Of a DNA stretch of 64,000 nt, positions 26,568 through 38,600 are shown one piece after another. Every line of letters begins with the position of its first letter. Within the stretch, counting starts at the first letter, position 1. A program made the translations under genes and the position numbers. Under the pieces are notes generated by a model, which saw only the letters and a program-made list of their open reading frames with translations, was not told where the DNA came from and made no database searches. Origin of the DNA: Chrysoperla carnea (lineage: Eukaryota > Arthropoda > Insecta > Neuroptera > Chrysopidae); assembly GCF_905475395.1 (NCBI RefSeq), contig NC_058339.1, positions 60,645,172 through 60,709,171 on the forward strand, in the 5' to 3' direction.

Positions 26568-27971
26568 TATAAGTGTTTACATAGCCTTACAGAAACTAAT
26601 ATATTACGGCCGCTTTAAATGCGTATTGTAAGTGCATAATCACCGCATATTGAAATGTCATACATCTTAAATTTATTGACATTATGGTCATTAAGTAGTT
26701 ATAAACATTTTTAATTGCTTATATTTATATTTAATAACTCTGTGTTATTGTTATTCAGTTAGTTACGGCGGTTAGAATATCATGGAATACAATACGACTG
26801 TAACGAATAACATCACATGAGAACGATAATGGACATTTATTTTAATTTAAGTAATGCTTGTATGTATGTACTTATGTGCATACATAAAACCTTTTTTAGT
26901 CATATTTTCCCCGGATCTATAGACTTATGCACTCCAAATATCAACCTTACAAGTTCCTTCTCCCTTTAATATGTCTAAGGCTTTGCACAGTTCTACAAAT
27001 AACCTATTGAGATGGGGGGTTGGTAATATTTAAAAAAAATTTAGTGACAAAGAAGAGCCCTTTCTTGAGTGTTAAATTTCACGACCCCCCCCCCTTTTTT
27101 TACTGAAATATCATGTTTTTAAGCAGTGTTTAACTTCTATACTCTTCCACAATCGAGTCAGAGTTTTAAATCGAGACAGAGAGTATAAAATTTACATATC
27201 AGTTGCGTTAACCCCTTTCCTCCCTTTTATGTGTGGATTTTTAATGTTATCAAAGGCATAAAGAAAGAAAAATCCAATTTTAATAACAAGTATTCAATAA
27301 TTAATAAAAGGCAATTAAGGGAAAATAAGACCTTAGTTATGTAGCTCTCCTGTTAAAGAATTGTTTTTATTATCCATTTATTCGTCTGCTAGCAATTGTA
27401 ATAGGAAGCAAATTACACGAATTTTATCTAAAAAAAGGTTCTAAAAACTAAAACTCTCAAATGTGGAAGTTTTAGTGAGTAATTGTTGGACAAATTATTC
27501 AGCGGCGACCCTAGGATGATACGAAAGATGTCCCTGCACAAAAGTTTTCGAGAGTTAATTTTAAAACGCCTGAATTTTTGATATTTCTTTTCTTAATTAA
27601 ATTAGATAGAGATGAATTGAACCTGGAAGGAATTGCGTTTTAACTAACGCGATATGCGTGGTATTAAACCACAGATTCTGGAAAATTGTCTTACCAATTA
27701 AGCAGCTCTTATACTACCCATATCGCCTATTTAATTTTATGATACTAAGTTTCGCGTAATATGGCTACGGCCGCAAATACTTATTCAAATAAGGTTTGTT
27801 TGACTGATTAATTCATTTAAGTCCATGTTTTTTTATTTATTATGATTATTATTTTAATATTTGAACAAGCTCGTATACATTTCAAAAATATCTCAATTTT
27901 CAGAACGCATTATGTGAAACAATATGTGTGAAATTATATTGACTAGTTATATACAAGTGAAATTTACAATA
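26568..27971. other. Intergenic DNA with a weak tRNA-like patch
   Basis: Only a tRNA-like fragment is noted. On the minus strand near 27717-27618, GCTTAATTGGTAAGACA resembles an A box and CCAGGTTCAATTC a B box. The spacing between them is too long for a functional tRNA, which suggests a SINE head. No gene is seen. Confidence 0.3.
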
Positions 27972-28315
27972 TTTAAAAAATCCCCGACAAATTTTTCGGG
28001 TACGGAACTCTAAACTCGTACTTGAAACATATCTAAGGTCACCTTCCATTAAACGTTTTTCCTTAAAGTCTTTTCAAAACTGAACCGATTTTTAAAGTTC
28101 ATCGTCAAGTTTTTAGTTTTTTCGGGTACGGAATCCTAAAATCGCACTTGAAAAAATAGCTAACAGACTCCATTTAATTAATTACCTTTCAAACGAAACA
28201 AAAAAATCAAAATCGATTCATCCGTTTAGGCGCTACGACGCCACAGACAGAAAAACAGACACACACATAGCGGTCAATTTATAACACCCCTTTTTTTTAG
28301 TTCGGGGGTTAAAAA
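27972..28315 (+). mobile_element. Non-autonomous inverted-repeat element, TTTAAAAAATCCCCGAC ends
   Basis: The left end TTTAAAAAATCCCCGACAA is mirrored by the right end AGTTCGGGGGTTAAAAAC. CGGGTACGGAA is repeated internally (about 27999 and 28124), followed by CCGTTTAGGCGCTACGACG, an ACAGAC-rich run and CATAGCGGTCAA. The 3' half recurs at 2533-2640. An AC microsatellite follows it. There is no ORF. Confidence 0.6.
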
Positions 28316-31300
28316 CACACACACACACACATACATCCTTTTTCTCCAAATTATATTATGATGTTTTTTTCACTTGAAAATTTTAAAATATGTTGAAAAC
28401 CGAGACCCTTTGATCGGACCCATTATAATAACTTCCCTATAGATTGGGATTAACAAGACCCATTTTGGCTATAGAAGAAGAAATTAGTAAATATGTCTTT
28501 AGTTACAAAGTTCGTGTTTTGCCCTTCTGTAAACTCAACTTATATAGCCTTGTAGGTATTAGGCACATTACTTGAACCTTCCGCGAATATTCAGTATAGC
28601 CAAACGAATTCCATGCCTATGAGTACCAACTTTATATTTTTATGTATACCATACAAACAGTTTTTTTTTTTAGAATTAAGTGGAGGGTTGAAAATGTACG
28701 GTGTTCGAAAGGACACTTTTTTAACTTTTTACACTTTTTTTTACTAAAAATGTGCAACTTTCGCACTTTGAACAAGTGCAACGATTTTTTAGAATGCAAC
28801 TTTTTTCGAAGATAACCTACTCAAAAGAACTGTTATACACTTGACGTGCCTGTACCAAAAAAAACTTCTTTAATTCACAAGTTTTCCGAAAATGTATAAA
28901 CATTACCGTACCGTAATACACCAAAAAACAGCAAAAACATGTTGTTTTCAATCCTCACCGCAAATTATTTTTTCGGTACATGTTTGGGTTTTTCATTGTA
29001 ATAAATCTCAATTATATGTAGAATTAATCAACTTGAATAATTTTATTTCTTCAATAATTATACAATACAAGTGGCAATAATGATTTTTGCATGAAGCAAT
29101 TTATATTTTAACTAATAATTTTTTTTTAAATTTATCTAGTATACGTTTTTTTTTTTTATTTAAAGCACTACCATAATAATAGTATCAATTACAACATATT
29201 AGTAGAGGTGATACATCACAGACCGAAGAACTGATATTAAGTTCAAAAAGTTGAATTATAAACTAGTCCAATAATATTCGCCAAAAATGTTCGTTTTTCA
29301 GAAAAGTATACACAACGAATTGTTTATGTCAGTGTGAACCTCTATCACTGATCTCTATATAACTGAATAATGGATCTATATGGGGTAAAATAAATTTAAG
29401 TTTTTAATATTGAAGCATTCCCAGCGCCCCAGAATGAAAGACTGGTAACTAAATGAAACCATTGTACGAAAAATAAATTTTTTTGGGATTTCATAAGATG
29501 TATAAATAATTTTATTTCTATCCACCCATTTGGAGGCGCTAGTTTCCACTTCAAATTTGATCAATTTCAATATTTGGGATCCTCTATCCAGTTATATGGA
29601 GAAAGAAATAAATAATAACAAGCAATTATGAAAAGGGCTTGAAATAATTCAAAATCATAGTTTAAACTCGAACTTATTACAGTCCCAGTGATTTTAGACT
29701 ATTATTTAAGTTTATTTTCAATCGTTCACATTCGATTATATGCATCTCAAAGTGCACTTGCACATGAACAAATCTAATGTCTATGCATTTCTGAGTTTTT
29801 AGCGAAATATTGTTGGACTAAACTGGCCATAACAATTTTATTATTATTTAGTAAAACGCTTAAATATTTTTTTATTTTTGCTCTAGCCAAAATCAACGTT
29901 CCCTGAGAACATAATAATATATTTTTATGATAGCAAATTGCTATTTTCTATCAATAAAAAATTAGTAAATGATTTCCATGATCCATTATAAAAAATGACG
30001 AATTTTTTATATCGATAAATAGTTTCAGATCATTTATGATTTGAGGATCATTAGTAGATATTTGCTTTCAAACAATTTCCAAAGTAAAAGTCAACAAGCG
30101 TTCGAAGGCAAGATCTAGGCGATTAATAAATGTCTGCTTTACTACAGAATATTTGATTATATTTCCTTTGTATGTTCGTTTGTGTTCGTATTTATTTCAT
30201 GCAATACACTTCGGTGCAAAAGGAACACCAGCGACGCTATAATTTCTGCTATTTTGTTGACAAATTTTGTCAATTCTCTCATATGAGTTGAGTACCCTTG
30301 CATGGCCAAACCGAACACAAATGTCAAATATTTCATCATTTTTCTTATCCGGAATATTCTTACTGGCCTCATCCCAAAGTACTGCAGGACATTATAATAA
30401 AAAAACACCAAAATAGCAACATATTATAACATCGAAATGGAACACCCTTTACTAGACCAAACACACTATAAGAGTTTCTTACAAAAAAATTTTATTTAGT
30501 ACCTAGTCTCTGACGCCGAAATCATATAAAATGATAAATTTTTATATAGTGCGCAAACATTGTGTCTCTGATGTGCGCTGTGTGTCAGATTTTCTTATAT
30601 GAATTTTGTATAAGAAATTTTTACCGTGTGTTCAAAATATTTTCTCGGCATCAAACTATTTCAAAAATTCGTTCATTTTATAATCAACTCTCAATAAATT
30701 AAAGGATAATCATCATAGACAACTAATTAATATAAATATTTAGTGTCTATGATAATCATTAAAAAATTGAGATACATCATGAAAATTCAGTAAATTAAGC
30801 TTTAAAAAATACAACACAATAATTTACAAAGAGTGAATAAAAGGATGTTTTTTATAAAAGTATAAATTTTAAATCGAAATAAAACAGATAAAAATAATAT
30901 CAATCGCCATGATATTGAGTTCATCAGAAAGTTAATTTTATCTCATTTGTGTTCAATGGTGGGAATAAACTTTGAAATGTACATAATGCGGAAGCGGTTC
31001 AAGACTGCACTGTTCCTAATGGAAGTCAATTTGGCAGCTGTCAGATAATTTGTGCTGAATATGTTTTGTTATTTCGTAAATAGACGTACGCCATAATAAA
31101 GCATCAACAATTATGAAAATTGCACACCTATGTATTATTTTCTGAGAGGATATGTGAAATTGCTAAATTGCACCGAAAAACCACTTGGAATCCAACACTT
31201 ACCGTGATATTGCCGATAAACAGCCCTAGCTAATCGAAAAAGGTCAAAAATACGAGTTATTGAAGCTCAATTAGCATAGAAATAGCTTTTGCAATGAGCC

Positions 31301-34300
31301 CATTATAATTTTTACGTGTTTAAATTCGATTTAAAGTTTATGTATATAAAATAAACACCCGTTACTTTTAATGGTTCCAATAAAATTAACTATCTGTACG
31401 CATGCGTTGTTTGTAAGTTTAAAGATGTTAATCTATTTTTTAACAGCCTGTAAGGTATAGCGGTTACAATTGTAGAAATTAAACAAATAGAGTGTGTACC
31501 AAAACAATCTTCACGAGTTGCACACACTATTTTTCAATATTAGTTCTCCCTTTCTGCATGGTTTTTTCGAGTAATAACAATTAGCTAATTACCACCCGAA
31601 TGCCCTAATTTAATTTCCGTACTCTAAATACCCCACGCAAATTATAATTTGCGTGCGACAAATAAATTTGATCGATTAGGGTGGAAATAAGCTATTTGTC
31701 GCACAGTAAAAGTGTAGAAAGAGAGTACTCTCCCTGAATGGGTAAAGCAAAAAATAAACCTTAGTAGAACTTGTGTATTGAATCCACTGATCTATGTAAA
31801 AAACTAGATGGTGGATGTCGTAACAGAAAGCGTCGGGAATAGAAGCCATATCAAGAATTTTCGAAAATGTTGCAATGTTTAACTGCGGCTTCGGCTTAGT
31901 GCAGGCACATCGGCCAATACTAAAAGTATAAGCATCCACTGTCCAGTGTTTATTACAAATCAGTGATTGAATCTCAAAAAGGAAAATTTGAAAAGAAAAA
32001 CGTCCCAAGCTGATTTATACGTACGTTGTTTAATCACTTACATTCTTTTGTTGATCGATTTATAAAGAAAATCATGGCAAGAACTTTATTTTAAAATTCA
32101 AAAAAATAAATAATTTTATTAAAATGGAATTACATAAATCGTAAGCTCAGCAACAGAAAAACCCGACACTTTTTTCGTTAAAAATGCATAACATACATGT
32201 AACTTTGTGGTTTTTCTTGCCTTTGAGTTGTATCAATGCTTATTTTAAAGGTCAAGAAGCAATCGGAATTCCAAGTGCATTTAAAAAGAGAAAATTTCAC
32301 TGTTTATGCTGATGTATCTCGGTGATAATAAAAACGCACCAATTAAAACATTGTAAGCTCATACATGTGATGAGTTCACGAAGAATATGGTAGCTTATTA
32401 TAGCAAATATAACCGTAAAGATATAACGATGTGTCACGCATTTCTAATGAAAACTTGCACTCCCACTAATTAAAGTTTAAATGCTACATACATTATTAAA
32501 AAAATTCAAAAATAATCGTCAATTTAATTCAAGATTAATTCTCCATTAAGTTCCACACGAAAGTAGAAAAACGATAAACAATAAAATAATAGTTCAATTA
32601 TTGTGTTTAAAAAATTTTTAAATTGGAAAAAGAACCAAAATTAAACTCAAATCGGATGATCTTGTTCATATAAATTTTCTCAACTTCTCTGTAAAATAAA
32701 GGAAAATTTAATTCACTTTTCCTTGTTATATGAATTCGGCTTTATTTAAACAATTACTTTTATAAATTCAAAATAATATTAAAACACTGATGTTTCCTTT
32801 TTCAAAATTTAATTTCAAGTTCTTGAGTGGGCACCATTTTGTTTTTTTTATTTTTTTTATATTAAAAATTAGTTCGAATTCATTGATGAGCTTTTTATAA
32901 TTTTTTTTAATTCAATTTTTTTTTATATAATCACTAAAATATTTGATGCGATAATTTTTTTTCCAATATTATTATTAATTATTATTGGTGGCTCGGAAAC
33001 TAATCTATTCAAGACACAGATTTTTTTTATATTAAAAATAAATATTTTGAATACAAACTTAAAGAACAGTACAGTTAATCATATAGTTGATTAAAATGGT
33101 CCAATCCACAAAATATTAAAAATAAAAATTTCACAAAAGACATCTAAAAATAATTTTTACTGTACCTTCAATTCTAATATTAAAAAATAAAAAATTTTTT
33201 TCTAAATTCTAAATATCGCGTTTAATATTCTTGTTGCATTTTCTACGCACTCAACATAATAGCTTAATATGAAAGCAACGAGCATCTCAAAAAATTATAC
33301 ACACAATCCAGGTTCAACTTCCTTAAAATTAATTCAAATAAAAATTCAAATCGACCAATCTTCAAGCAACAAAAATTTATTCTGAAGTATCATGTGAAAA
33401 ACCGATGATAATAAATGTATATTCAAAGAAAATCGAGTAATTTTAGAAACACCCTTACTTTTAGTATGCGTTACGTCACACGACATGTTATACATACATA
33501 TTTATAAGCACATTTGTAACGATAGAAAATTAATGCGCGTTACAATATTAGAACACACAACGTTTTACAGGAAGTCAAAAACAGTAACGTAGATATCTGA
33601 TGTTAAAATTTGACTCGATCTTACTTAAGAAGTTTAGTGTGCTGTCTTTTATTTCTCAGATGAAAGAACTTAGTCGCGTGACTGATAATATGGCATTGCC
33701 TTTTATTTCATTGCTCAGATTTGCATACTACGCTTACCAGAAGCGTTTGTAGAAAAGTTTTTTTATTTCCAGATGTTTAGTCTCATATTTTCACAAAGAT
33801 GCTAGGTTTGGTCTGAAAAAATTGAACGAACATATTTACTATGGGAAGCTACCCTTTATTCTGAACTCTCAAGCCGATGGATTTTTTTCTAAACTATATT
33901 AAGACAAATAAAACAAGTCAGAAATATTAAGTATATATATATACGGAAATTCGAATTCGACATATTTGCGGTTTCATTATTTCTCAACGCTAGTAAAATT
34001 CAGTTTATCATTAGTTGATCGAGCGTCTTTAAAAGAAGTAACGGAATGGCACAAACCACCATGTTTGTATTAAATATTTCATATATAGTTCTTAATGCGA
34101 AATTGCAAAAAAAAATATGCCATTCCCAATTAAAAACTGTGCCATTCCATTATTTATGTTAAAAACGCTTGGTATGTAGTGAAAACTACAATGGGCAGAC
34201 ATATTTCAAAGACGGTAGTCATATTTCTAAGATCGCACCTGGACTATATTCTACACTAGTTTTAAGTTATTAGATGAATTGTGGTTGATTGCTCCAGAAA

Positions 34301-34515
34301 AATATTAATTGAATAGCTTTAAACTGTGTGTACATTTTATTGGGATGCCTATTTTATGACGATACCTACAAGTTTAACAACAAAACATGTTTTTTTTTTA
34401 CATTTAAATAAAATTGTGGACAGGCCCATTGTACAAAACCATAACCATACTTAATACACATTCATCAGTACTTCATCATTAGCATTCTTTTACTATATAA
34501 TTCTGGGCACTAAAG
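28316..34515. other. Intergenic DNA with two coding-like fragments
   Basis: No complete gene is found. A protein-like minus-strand segment lies at about 30222-30390 and a 110-codon minus frame at 31676-32008; both are discussed as findings. Near 29352-29606, CTCTATATAACTGAATAATG and the inverted CTCCATATAACTGGATAGAG enclose a possible decayed MITE. Confidence 0.4.
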
Positions 34516-34773
34516 GTAAGATTACACTGAGCGAGTTTAATAGCTGCTAAGAAAGCGACGAGTTAGATAGTTACTCACTAACTAGCCAACAAGCTTGTAT
34601 AAATAACTTGGTAAACATGAACATTTTTTTTATATTCAATCATCTAGTTTATTAGCTAATAATTACCGACTCGCCAGCGAGTAGCAATAAGCTAGCTAGC
34701 TCCTTGTTAGCTAGCAAACATGATTACCTTGGTGCGCTTACAAGCAGACAGTAAACTAATTCAGTGTAACCCC
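34516..34773. mobile_element. Possible MITE
   Basis: The left end GGTAAGATTACACTGAGCGAG is roughly mirrored by the right end (read inverted GGGGTTACACTGAATTAG). Inside are self-complementary GCTAGCTAGC tracts and GAGTAGC/CTCGCC repeats. No clear target duplication is visible, so the ends are approximate. Confidence 0.4.
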
Positions 34774-35120
34774 CCATATAAATATTTATCGACATACGTT
34801 TGAATTTTTGCAAGTGAATGATATTAATTTATTTAGCTTATTATTAATTATGTGCAAATTTTTGAATAATTGGACTCGTATATTAACTTTTTTTTTTTGT
34901 ATTAATTATTATTCAATAAATATACAAATATGTCAATAAATATTAATCAGTAGTATTGACATTAAAAATAAATGATAAAAAAGTGATAAAATTAAAGATT
35001 ATATAAAAACCCTGCTAAATAAATAATTATAATATAAAAAGAAAATTTACGTTTTATTTCAAATCAAAATAATGAAATAAAATTCTTTTAAATAATATAA
35101 AGACATTTTAAAATACACTT

Positions 35121-35126
35121 TTATTA
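35121..35126 (-). promoter_or_regulatory. Candidate UBE2O polyadenylation signal
   Basis: TTTATT on the plus strand is AATAAA on the coding strand, about 122 nt past the UBE2O stop codon. It is plausible by position but a frequent hexamer here. Confidence 0.35.
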
Positions 35127-35247
35127 ATGTCAATAACTGGTACAACTAAAAAATTGCCCATCCGATTCTCACAAGATGTGAGATCAAATAACAAACAATT
35201 TCAATAAATAAATTCTATGAATTTGACTAAATTTGATAAAGTTATTG

Positions 35248-35633
35248 CTACGACGATTGAACCGTTGTTGGTATCAATTCTAATTTCTTGAGCACTTCTT
35301 TAAATATTGGTAATGCTGTTCTTAAGGATAAACAGAATCCTTTACTAGCTGGTATTAATGGGAATGCTGGTTCTTTGTAATGTTTTTCGTTTGTTGTTTT
35401 AGAACAATGTTCCAATTTATTATTGTTGCATGATATATTGCATGCATTATTTGTTACATCGTTTACAATTTCTTCACATATTTTCGTACCACTTTTTAGG
35501 TTATCGAATGTTTCATCACACGCTGTTGAACAATTATTAGTGCTTGTACCAATATTTACCTGACTGCAACTTTTTTTCATTTCATTATGTTCATCTGTTC
35601 CAACCAAAAGATTTTCTAATCTATCGTAGAGAG
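35248..35633 (-). CDS. UBE2O: UBE2O exon 13 (last)
   Basis: Reads [10 protein letters not shown], then a variable Asn/Ser/Cys-rich linker, then the conserved tail [20 protein letters not shown] and a TAG stop. Acceptor TTCAACAG/CTCTC completes the Ala codon begun in exon 12. Confidence 0.93.
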
Positions 35634-38600
35634 CTGTTGAATATTAATATGATTAATATTAGTTTGATTATAATTAATTTTGTATTTTAGTAAAATTACC
35701 TAAAAGAATGTAAGGTAAAACCATGGACAAGAAAACCCAATCATAATGAAAATAAGCAATAAGATGAGCTAGTACTCAGGAGCTGATTTATTCTTAAAAG
35801 CGCCCCTGGACACTTTAAAAATTCTCCCACCTCCCCAAATTTTACAGAAAGTGAATTAAGTTCTATCATTTTTTGACAGGGTAATTTCAAACAAACTACT
35901 CGATTTTGATAGGACCGTCAGAAATCGACCAAAAATTTGTAGAACCTTTTCAAACGACCCAAACCGCCGCCCTGAACACTAGCACCGTGTGGTCCTAGTG
36001 TAAATTAACGCTGCTAGTACTTCTGAAATTCATCTACAAATTACAGTTTGGATAAAACGAATTATCATTTTTTATTTTTAGTCAGTCAGCGATTAAAGTA
36101 ACCTCAAATCAAAATTTTGAAAAAAACAAGTGAAAACAAACAATTGACTGAGTTAATTGTTGAAATACCATGCATAGTCAGTGTTGATTTCTTTATCACA
36201 TTACACATACAAACATGTGACACATACATAACCGATAATCAAGTATAGTACATATTATAAAATTTCCGCCTAAATGGCGCCCTCACGGGTAAATAGTGGT
36301 GTTTACGAAAAAATGTTTCAAACAAAAGCTGTTTAATTTTTGATAAGGAACTTTTTTTACATTTAAACTTTTGTTCTATCTCTAACGATTTACAAGATGG
36401 GTCCTACGGACCCAAGACCCAATTGACCTATGATGCTCATTTACAAACTTGGCCTCACTTTTTACGTCCTGAGTACGCTGTAAAAATTTCAGCTTGATAT
36501 ATTTTTTCGTTTTTGAGTGATCGTGTCCACAGACGGACGGACGGACAACCGGAAATGGACTAATTAGGTGATTTTATGAACACCTATGACAAAACTTTTT
36601 TCCTAGCATAATTATTTTTAAGCGTTACAAACATGGGACTAAACTTATTACCTTATGTATATTTCATATACACATGGTATAATAAATAATAAAAAAATAA
36701 TAATTAAAAGTTACATCTTTTTAAAATATGAACCCTGATATTGAAACAACGTGTGAGACAAGAATCAATCCCAACTACAGACATAGAGAATGGACTTAGC
36801 AATATCTTCAAGAAATTGACCGCAATGACGTCCAATTCCAGTCTCTTTCTGTAGCATATAAAAGAACATCAACATATTAGTCTCTCTTATAAATTTCCAC
36901 TTTTATTTTCTGTACAATTAAATAGGAAGGTAATTTAGGTTAAACAAAGTAATTTACGTTAATTGGATCTTGTCACACACAGATCCTGACCTCAATTAAC
37001 AATTAGAACATGTAATTAGAAAATAAATTACCTAAGCCACGACTTTTAAAGTGCGAGTGAATTTCTTTCTTGAAAACTTCTGGTGGCGACTGAAGTAATT
37101 TTGTCATTGATTGAACAAGTTTTAAGGTAGCCATTTCATTATACATTCGACTGTTCTCCTTTCCTAATGCTGACCCTTTTTGTCGTTCATAGCCTGCTTC
37201 ATTATAATATGGTTCAGAATTTAAAATTAACCCTTGAATTGAAACGATTACTTGCAAAAGTGTACTCTCAGGGCCCCAAATTTCTGAACCTCTTCCCGAC
37301 CATGTTCCAAGCAGAGAAACACATACCTAAAAATTAAAAAATTGTATACATTGTAATTTTAAAAATGCTTAAAAATAATATCAAACCTTTCCGTCTTCAT
37401 ATAAATTTGGATTAAGGCGATCACTACAATAACTAATATAATGGAATAGTGGAGGGCTGATTGGATAGTTAGCACCAAGTTGTATATCAAATAAAAATAA
37501 TCCGTCTTCATAAGGCGTATCAGCTGGACCTCGAATCATTACTGATAAAATATCTAAACGATCTTCATAACCACGTACCCAAACACCAGGCGGTAATGCA
37601 CTAAAAAATTAATTAGGTATTAGTAATTTAATTAAATGCCATCCATATTCATAAATTAAACTAAATAACCAGTAAATTTTTCACGCTAATTTCAACTTTG
37701 AAAATAGTTATTAACATAACGTTTTTAATTTTCTAATTTACATTGTCTCAGATATTACAATTAAATTAAAAAGTTAAACAATTAAAAACCCGAAAACAAA
37801 ATTTAAAAATATTCATGTAACAAACAACCAAAAAATTATTTATTCATATTCGTTGTGTGCGTAGTCATGGTAGGGACAATAAAATCGATGCCAGCGCTTG
37901 CGGTGGAAAATTATGGCGTTAACGGAGGAGGTTATGACTAATTTGCAATTCTTAACATGTAAATGTTATAGTGAATGTCAAATTAAAATTATTGAAAAAC
38001 ACTAATTAATTAAACTTAATGCATTAAAAATAACATAATTAAATATCAACAAATATTAATAATACACACTATAAGTTTTATTTTATTCATAAAAAAAATT
38101 CATAAACTAAAATTACGTTGCCTTTTGTATTAAAAAAAAAGGGAAAGTTTTAGATTATGTTTATTAATTTAAACAACAGCTGATAATTGAATTTGACAGT
38201 TAATTTTATTCAACTCATTTTTTAATGATGTTTTTACGAGTTTTAGTTATTTAGTTATACGTATGGAATTTTTAGTTATTTAGTTATACGTATGAAATTT
38301 GATCAATAAAATATTATATTATGTTATTTTAATTTATTATAAGTTTTTTTTTTGTATCATTAGTTGTAAAAAAACAATTCAAAAATGATTGCTGTTTTGA
38401 CAAAACTGTTTCCCGCCTCGACACTACTAAACTATCTCAATGAGAAAACACAATAACTTTTTTATTACCGTCCTAAAAGTCGAAATTCACGCCGAACTGC
38501 TCGTATCCAAGTTTGAGATTCAGGTGGTTGAACAACACTTAAATGATATTTATGAGATGTGGGTGCATTTTCCATTACCATAAAACCTTCATCAACATTT

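Noticed and set aside
27618..27717. Possible tRNA gene on the minus strand
   Set aside because: A- and B-box-like motifs exist, but the spacing is too long and no cloverleaf forms; a SINE head is more likely.
29352..29606. Inverted ATATAACTG-type arms as a confident MITE
   Set aside because: Arms are short and imperfect and no target duplication is visible; mentioned only in the intergenic entry.
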